Assembly: GCA_002084865.1 (NCBI GenBank)
Contig: NBMG01000073.1
Location: 1 to 9,901, forward strand
Length of the DNA: 9,901 nucleotides
Direction of reading: 5' to 3'
DNA from: Candidatus Atribacteria bacterium 4572_76
GTDB taxonomy: Bacteria > Atribacterota > Phoenicimicrobiia > Phoenicimicrobiales > Phoenicimicrobiaceae
This document shows, piece after piece, positions 6,449 through 9,901 of this stretch. The notes under the pieces are model-generated. The model did not search any database, was not told where the DNA came from, and was given only the letters and a program-made list of their open reading frames with translations. Both the position numbers and the translations under genes were made by a program. The first letter of the stretch is position 1. Each line of letters begins with the position of its first letter.

Positions 6449-6643
6449 TAATTATAACCAACAAATCTAAAATTATTTACGATACACTGTATATATATTT
6501 TGCTTTTAAATATTTTTAGCTTTTCGGGAATTAACCATACTATATAGTTCCAAGTTTTTATTCTTTATCTTTTTTTCTGGCTATTTCTCTTTCTCTCTAC
6601 CCCTCTATGCAATGCGATATAGGAGATACGAAAATATACCAAA

Positions 6644-6659
6644 ATATTGTTGACAATAT
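6644..6659. promoter_or_regulatory. Operator-like palindrome covering the -35 box
   Basis: ATATTGT-TG-ACAATAT is a 7-bp perfect inverted repeat around a two-base centre. GntR regulators of the FadR subgroup often bind short TNGT/ACNA palindromes close to their own promoters. This site overlaps the -35 hexamer at 6650-6655, the right place for autorepression. The regulator encoded just downstream has lost its DNA-binding domain, so the site may now be orphaned or used by a paralogue. Confidence 0.55.
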
Positions 6660-6678
6660 ACAATCTACAAATTAAAAT
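6650..6678 (+). promoter_or_regulatory. Sigma70-type promoter for the regulator/flavoprotein cluster
   Basis: TTGACA (6650-6655) is a consensus -35 box. It is followed by a 17-base spacer and TAAAAT (6673-6678), one mismatch from the -10 consensus. Transcription would start near 6685, giving a leader of about 34 bases before the ATG at 6719. AAAAGGAG (6707-6714) supplies the ribosome binding site. This is the best promoter in the window and probably drives the regulator remnant and the flavoprotein genes beyond it. Confidence 0.7.
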
Positions 6679-6718
6679 ACAATTAGGAATGGTTAAATCT
6701 TTGAAGAAAAGGAGAAAT

Positions 6719-7190
6719 ATGAAAGAATATTTTGAAGATTTAGGAAACTATTTATCTTGAAATTAGAGAAACTCTGGAATCATTAGCGGTAAAAAAGTCT
6801 ATCGGGAAGATATCTATAGAGCAATTGGAAAAAGTAGGAGAAAGTTTTAAAAAATTTATAGATAAACCTGTAAATGCTGAAAGCTGTATTCAGTATTTAG
6901 CTCTGGATAAAAAATTTCACGATCTTCTTAGTCAAAATTGCGGGAATAAAAAACTTATTGAATTGCTGGCTAACTTACAGGAACAGATCCATTGGTTACG
7001 CAATATCTCTCTTAAAAGAATTACTTTTGCCGGCTCGGTAAAAGAACATCTAGCCATCATAGAAGCTTTAAAAAAGAATGATGAAAAGCTCATTATTAAA
7101 GCTTTGCTTCAACATTTAGAAAGAGCTAAAGAATCTTCACTTATAGAAGTTAATTCCTGGAATAGTACTTCTAATTCACTTTTAAAATAA
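6719..7190 (+). pseudogene. GntR/FadR-type regulator reduced to its FCD ligand-binding domain
   Basis: A strong AAAAGGAG precedes ATG 6719, but that frame (MKEYFEDLGNYLS) stops after 13 codons. Homology continues in frame 3 from about 6753 as YLEIRETLESLAVKKS and on to the stop at 7190. Ignoring one extra base near 6752-6755 would give NYLLEIRETLE in one frame. The rest is an FCD domain, all helical, with the expected metal-binding positions: D and H in LDKKFHDLL, EH in KEHLAIIEAL, and H in LLQHLERA. The 60-70 residue winged-helix DNA-binding domain that should come first is absent. Either it was deleted together with the frame change, or this is a ligand-binding remnant. An internal TTG at 6825 could still start a 121-residue piece. 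Intact relatives control catabolism of organic acids or sugars next to the target genes, which would here be the flavoprotein cluster 37 bases downstream. Confidence 0.75.
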
Positions 7191-7227
7191 TGGATTTATA
7201 TATTTTATATCTAAAAGGGAAAATAAA

Positions 7228-8391
7228 ATGAAAGCAGTAAATAATCATTATGATGTAGTTGTAATCGGTGGTGGAGTAGTGGGGTGTGCAATTGCCCGGG
7301 AATTATCTCGTTATAAACTTAGCATTGCTCTACTAGAAAAAGAAGCTGATGTTGGTTGGGGAATAAGCTGCCGAAATAGTGGGGTAGTTCACGCTGGTTT
7401 TAATTACAAACCAGGAACCTTAAGGGCTCAACTTTGCGTAAAAGGAAATAAGTCTTTTGCTAAACTTTGTCAAGAACTTGATGTTCCTTATAAGAAAATA
7501 GGAAAAGTAGTAGTCGCCCAAAAGAAAGGAGAGATCAGGGAATTAAAAAAATTAAAAGCCCAGGGAGAAAAGAACAAAGTAGAAGGCTTACAAATCATTA
7601 ATTCTACTGAGTTAAAAAGATTAGAGCCCAATGTTAAGGGTATAGCTGCCCTCTATTCTCCGGAAACTGCTATTACCTCTCCATATCTATTAACTATCGC
7701 TTTAGCAGAAAATGCTCTTCGTAATGGCGTTTGTTTCTTTTTAAATACCGAAGTAAAAAGTATAGCTAAGTTAAGAAATTCTGATTTTAGAATCAATACC
7801 AATCAGGGTGAATTTATCTCTTCTTACGTAATTAATAGTGCAGGTCTCTACTCTGATAGAGTAGCTCATATGGTGTCAAAAGATAAATATCGAATTTACC
7901 CTTGTCGGGGGGAATATTATGTTTTAGATAAAAATGCCTCCTGGATTATTAATCGTTTAATCTATCCAGTACCAAAAGCAGGAGCAAGTGGATTGGGAAT
8001 TCATCTTACTCCCACTATTGATGGTAATATCCTGATAGGTCCAAGCAATGAATATATTAAAATAAAAAATAATTTTTCTACAACTTCCCCAGTAATGAAA
8101 ATGCTCTCTGCTGAGGCTCGTAAATTCTTACCATTAATTTCTCCCGGATATATCATCCGCAGTTATTCCGGCCTCCGAGCCAAGCAGGCTCCATCTTCCG
8201 AAGGCGGATTTTGGGATTTTGTAATAGAGGAAAGTGATACGGTGAAGAATTTTATCAACCTGATCGGCATTGAATCCCCGGGATTGACTGCTGCCCAGCC
8301 TATCGCCAAAAGAGTAGTGGAGATTATCAATAAAAAAGAAAGATTAAGTCCTAATCCGCAACTAATAATCCTTTGGGGGCAAGAAGTCTAA
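7228..8391 (+). CDS. FAD-dependent oxidoreductase, GlpA/LhgO-like (C-terminal domain broken off)
   Basis: This is a DAO-fold flavoprotein. The FAD dinucleotide motif VVIGGGVVGCAIARELS spans 11-27, with E37 at the end of strand two. GISCRNSGVVHAGFNYKPGT is the FAD-contact region of the GlpA/L-2-hydroxyglutarate dehydrogenase group. Later blocks are YVINSAGLYSDRVAHMV, IYPCRGEYYVLDK, HLTPTIDGNILIGPS, SYSGLRAK and INLIGIESPGLTAAQPIAKRV. The family oxidises glycerol-3-phosphate or a 2-hydroxyacid and works with the two genes that follow here. After RLSPNPQ (about 8360) the normal protein continues into a BFD-type [2Fe-2S] domain. In this frame it ends with a short unrelated tail (LIILWGQEV), and the domain's remainder appears in frame 3. 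The catalytic domain itself looks complete, so residual function is possible. AAAGGG lies 8 bases before the ATG. Confidence 0.85.
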   Translation: MKAVNNHYDVVVIGGGVVGCAIARELSRYKLSIALLEKEADVGWGISCRNSGVVHAGFNYKPGTLRAQLCVKGNKSFAKLCQELDVPYKKIGKVVVAQKKGEIRELKKLKAQGEKNKVEGLQIINSTELKRLEPNVKGIAALYSPETAITSPYLLTIALAENALRNGVCFFLNTEVKSIAKLRNSDFRINTNQGEFISSYVINSAGLYSDRVAHMVSKDKYRIYPCRGEYYVLDKNASWIINRLIYPVPKAGASGLGIHLTPTIDGNILIGPSNEYIKIKNNFSTTSPVMKMLSAEARKFLPLISPGYIIRSYSGLRAKQAPSSEGGFWDFVIEESDTVKNFINLIGIESPGLTAAQPIAKRVVEIINKKERLSPNPQLIILWGQEV

Positions 8392-8615
8392 TTTCTATTA
8401 AGTATCGTACCAGAGCCATGATGGGTAGATGTCAGGGAGGATATTGTTTGCCTAGAATTATCGAGATATTAAGAGAATATTTTAACCTTAATCCTCAGGA
8501 AATTCTTTTAAAAGGAGATAATTCTTATCTATTAACCGGATATAGAAGCAATAAGGAAAATGAACTATGCAAGAAAAAGAAGTTATTATCATTGGCGGAG
8601 GAGCTGCCGGTTTAG
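8361..8615 (+). pseudogene. Remnant of the BFD-type [2Fe-2S] domain of the GlpA-like gene
   Basis: Frame 3 reads NNPLGARSLISIKYRTRAMMGRCQGGYC and then a helix and a short tail. This matches the second half of the BFD-like [2Fe-2S] domain at the C terminus of GlpA-type proteins (usual pattern ARTLDxVKRRTRAGMGRCQGGFC). Only two of the four cluster cysteines are present, in GRCQGGYC. The preceding CxC segment (VCRCExVTEGEI in relatives) is missing, along with the linker, in all about 45 residues by family comparison. The upstream coding is in frame 1, so the missing DNA is of the form 3n+1. No good start codon exists (first candidate TTG 8373). The end overlaps the next gene by 49 bases. Confidence 0.78.
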
Positions 8616-9403
8616 CCGCAGCAGTTGCCTGTAAGCAAAAAGGAATAGAGGATCTTCTGATTATCGAACGAGGAGACTATTTAGGGGGCATATTACAACA
8701 GTGTATTCATGATGGATTTGGATTGGAAAAATTTCATACTTCCCTGGCCGGTCCGGAATATGCTCAAAGATATATTGATAGGGTAGTGAATAAAAAAATC
8801 CCTTTCTTACTAAATAGTATGGTAGTTAGCCTAACTCCTCAAAAAGAAGTAGCAGTGATAAATATACCAGGAACCCGCCCATCCGGTATCTATGCTGCTG
8901 GAGTAGCCCAAGAACTGATTAATCTGAAGGACTATATGGTAGGAGAAAAAATAGTAGTCTTGGGCTCAGGGGATATCGGTCTGATTATGGCCCGCCGCCT
9001 AACCCTGGAAGGGGCGGAAGTAATAATGGTAGCAGAGAAACTCCCCTATAGTAGCGGTCTTCCCCGAAATATTAACCAATGTCTGTATGATTTTGATATA
9101 CCCCTTTTGTTAAGTCATACTGTGGTGGACATAGAGGGGAATGATCGATTATCCGGGGTTACTATTGCTCAATTAGGTAAAAGAGGAGGAATTATCCCGG
9201 GAAGCAAGAGAAAGATACCCTGTGATACTCTACTCCTCTCGGTAGGTTTAATTCCGGAGAATGAACTTTCTCGTGAAGCAGGTATCGTTATAGATAATAT
9301 AACCGGAGGACCGCAAGTAGATGAGAGGGGTCAGACCAGCGTTCCGGGTGTCTTTGCCTGTGGAAATGTCCTGCAGGTACACGATATCGTAGATAATGTT
9401 TAA
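8567..9403 (+). CDS. FAD/NAD(P)-dependent oxidoreductase partner of the GlpA-like protein (internally deleted)
   Basis: This is a pyridine-nucleotide-disulfide-type flavoprotein. The FAD motif IIIGGGAAGLAAA spans 7-19, with E34 ending strand two. GGILQQCIHDGFGL follows, then a second Rossmann motif VVLGSGDIGLIMARRLTLEG (130-149), the CDTLLLSVGLIPENELS block (219-235) and GVFACGNVLQVHDIVDN (261-277). It is the usual second member of GlpA-like / flavoprotein / DUF1667 clusters in anaerobes. Two segments are missing compared with relatives. Between TPQKEV (90-95) and INIPGTRPSGIY the part containing ILAMGCRERxRGA, about 30 residues, is gone in frame. At residue 278 the frame is lost and the C-terminal domain continues in frame 1. 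The first gap removes an FAD-contacting strand, so activity is doubtful. AAGGA lies 9 bases before the ATG. Confidence 0.83.
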   Translation: MQEKEVIIIGGGAAGLAAAVACKQKGIEDLLIIERGDYLGGILQQCIHDGFGLEKFHTSLAGPEYAQRYIDRVVNKKIPFLLNSMVVSLTPQKEVAVINIPGTRPSGIYAAGVAQELINLKDYMVGEKIVVLGSGDIGLIMARRLTLEGAEVIMVAEKLPYSSGLPRNINQCLYDFDIPLLLSHTVVDIEGNDRLSGVTIAQLGKRGGIIPGSKRKIPCDTLLLSVGLIPENELSREAGIVIDNITGGPQVDERGQTSVPGVFACGNVLQVHDIVDNV

Positions 9404-9621
9404 GATATGTAGTCCCTCAAAATTTGTGCAGGATTAAAGATACTATCTTCTCTTTTCGAGTTAATCAACCGGGAGAAAAGAAGATTTTAATATTTGAAGA
9501 GGGTAAAAAAGTAATCAAGAAGAAATTCCTAAGGCGGATAAACCCGGCAGAGATGGTAAGAGTAAAATTATTCTCTTCAGAATTAGAAGATATAAAGAGG
9601 TTAAAGGTGAGGTTGGTTTAA
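9400..9621 (+). pseudogene. C-terminal remnant of the FAD/NAD(P) oxidoreductase
   Basis: Frame 1 reads RYVVPQNLCRIKDTIFSFRVNQPGEK and continues to RRINPAEMVRVKLF, then stops at 9619-9621. This looks like the small C-terminal beta domain of the same flavoprotein, whose relatives have (R)YVVPQ, then F(S/R)V, and a PAEM motif. In relatives, about 30 residues (a xxEAExAGxxAAxY helix and linker) separate VHDxVDxV from YVVPQ. Here VDNV is followed almost directly by TTAAGATATGTAGTC in another frame, so the intervening DNA is missing. A TTG at 9424 could in principle start a 65-residue peptide, but there is no ribosome binding site for it. Confidence 0.72.
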
Positions 9622-9623
9622 TA

Positions 9624-9901
9624 ATGGAGAGAGAATTTATCTGTATAATCTGTCCTAATGGTTGTCGAATAAAAGTAGAATATGAAGGAACCAATATTAA
9701 AAAGATTAAAGGTGATGAATGTCCTAAAGGAAAAGGCTACGTGGAAAACGAAATTACTAATCCTTTAAGAGTGTTTACCGGTTCTGTTTTAGTGGAAAAC
9801 GGAGATTTCTCTTTGGTAAGCGTGAAAACTTCCGTGCCTATTCCTAAAAAATATTTAAAAAAAGTTGGGGAAATTACTCGCCGGATTAAAGTAGAAGCCC
9901 C
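9624..9901 (+). CDS. DUF1667 family Cys-rich protein (partial, runs off the window)
   Basis: ATG 9624 opens 92 codons without a stop to the window edge. The N terminus has C7-x2-C10-x3-C14 (CIICPNGC) and a fourth cysteine, C33, in GDECPKGKGY. That arrangement is typical of DUF1667 proteins and suits a metal or Fe-S site. The later SVKTSVPIPKKYL block fits the family's VKTxxxIPK pattern, followed by ITRRIKVEAP. Members of this family are the third component of GlpA-like flavoprotein clusters; their role is unproven, but electron transfer or assembly is likely. GGTGAGG lies upstream within the end of the preceding gene. Only a few dozen residues are expected to be missing beyond the edge. Confidence 0.85.
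   Translation, partial: MEREFICIICPNGCRIKVEYEGTNIKKIKGDECPKGKGYVENEITNPLRVFTGSVLVENGDFSLVSVKTSVPIPKKYLKKVGEITRRIKVEA

Larger units (their letters stand above)
6307..6643. other. Intergenic region with repeats and a pyrimidine-rich tract
   Basis: No credible gene lies between the leuB stop and the promoter of the next gene. 6307-6366 is very AT-rich. 6367-6448 holds two palindromes, listed separately. 6449-6550 is AT-rich DNA in which I see nothing. 6555-6607 is a strongly pyrimidine-biased tract (mostly T and C, ending in CTCTCTACCCCTCT). It is not preceded by a stem that would make it a terminator. No T-run-type terminator for the leu operon was found. Confidence 0.6.

Noticed and set aside
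8361..8391. Programmed -1 frameshift joining the GlpA-like domain to its BFD domain
   Set aside because: The frame change is in the -1 direction, but CTTTGGGGGC is not a canonical X XXY YYZ heptamer in the reading frame. About 45 family residues, including CxC, would still be missing, so deletion explains it better. The same argument applies near 2156 and 9400.

Overview
The window is AT-rich bacterial DNA, with every supported gene on the + strand and mostly strong AAGGAG-type ribosome binding sites. Its content (corrinoid protein, methyltetrahydrofolate methyltransferase, MetF, MetH-type activation protein, GlpA-like flavoprotein cluster) points to an anaerobe with folate- and corrinoid-based one-carbon metabolism. 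An uncultured lineage such as Atribacterota or Aerophobota, or a clostridial relative, would fit. That placement is inference; no rRNA or other marker gene is present.

Layout. (1) 1-171 is the 3' end of proC. (2) 201-3379 is a one-carbon block: corrinoid protein, methyl-THF:corrinoid methyltransferase, metF, and a stand-alone MetH-type activation-domain protein. Three of the four modules of MetH thus occur as separate genes together with MetF; the homocysteine domain is not in the window. metF is broken in the middle, and its 3' end runs into a palindromic repeat. (3) 3404-6306 is a tight leuC-leuD-leuB cluster that looks intact, with no leuA in view. (4) 6307-6718 is intergenic DNA with two palindromes, a pyrimidine-rich tract, and a good promoter whose -35 box lies in a 16-bp operator-like palindrome. 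(5) 6719-7190 is a GntR/FadR-type regulator reduced to its FCD domain. (6) 7228-9901 is a GlpA-like cluster: an FAD oxidoreductase with a BFD-type [2Fe-2S] tail, an FAD/NAD(P) oxidoreductase, and a DUF1667 Cys-rich protein that runs off the end.

The most unusual aspect is the pattern of damage. metF, the regulator and both flavoproteins each lack internal segments that their families normally have, leaving frame changes or an in-frame gap. The neighbouring leu genes, the corrinoid protein and its methyltransferase look complete. This could be real decay or repeated assembly error; the sequence alone cannot decide. A second theme is a palindromic repeat family based on GGCACGATGCATCGTGCC. It occurs as two-palindrome units at two loci, resembling REP/REPIN elements. 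A third theme is the dispersed MetH-like module.
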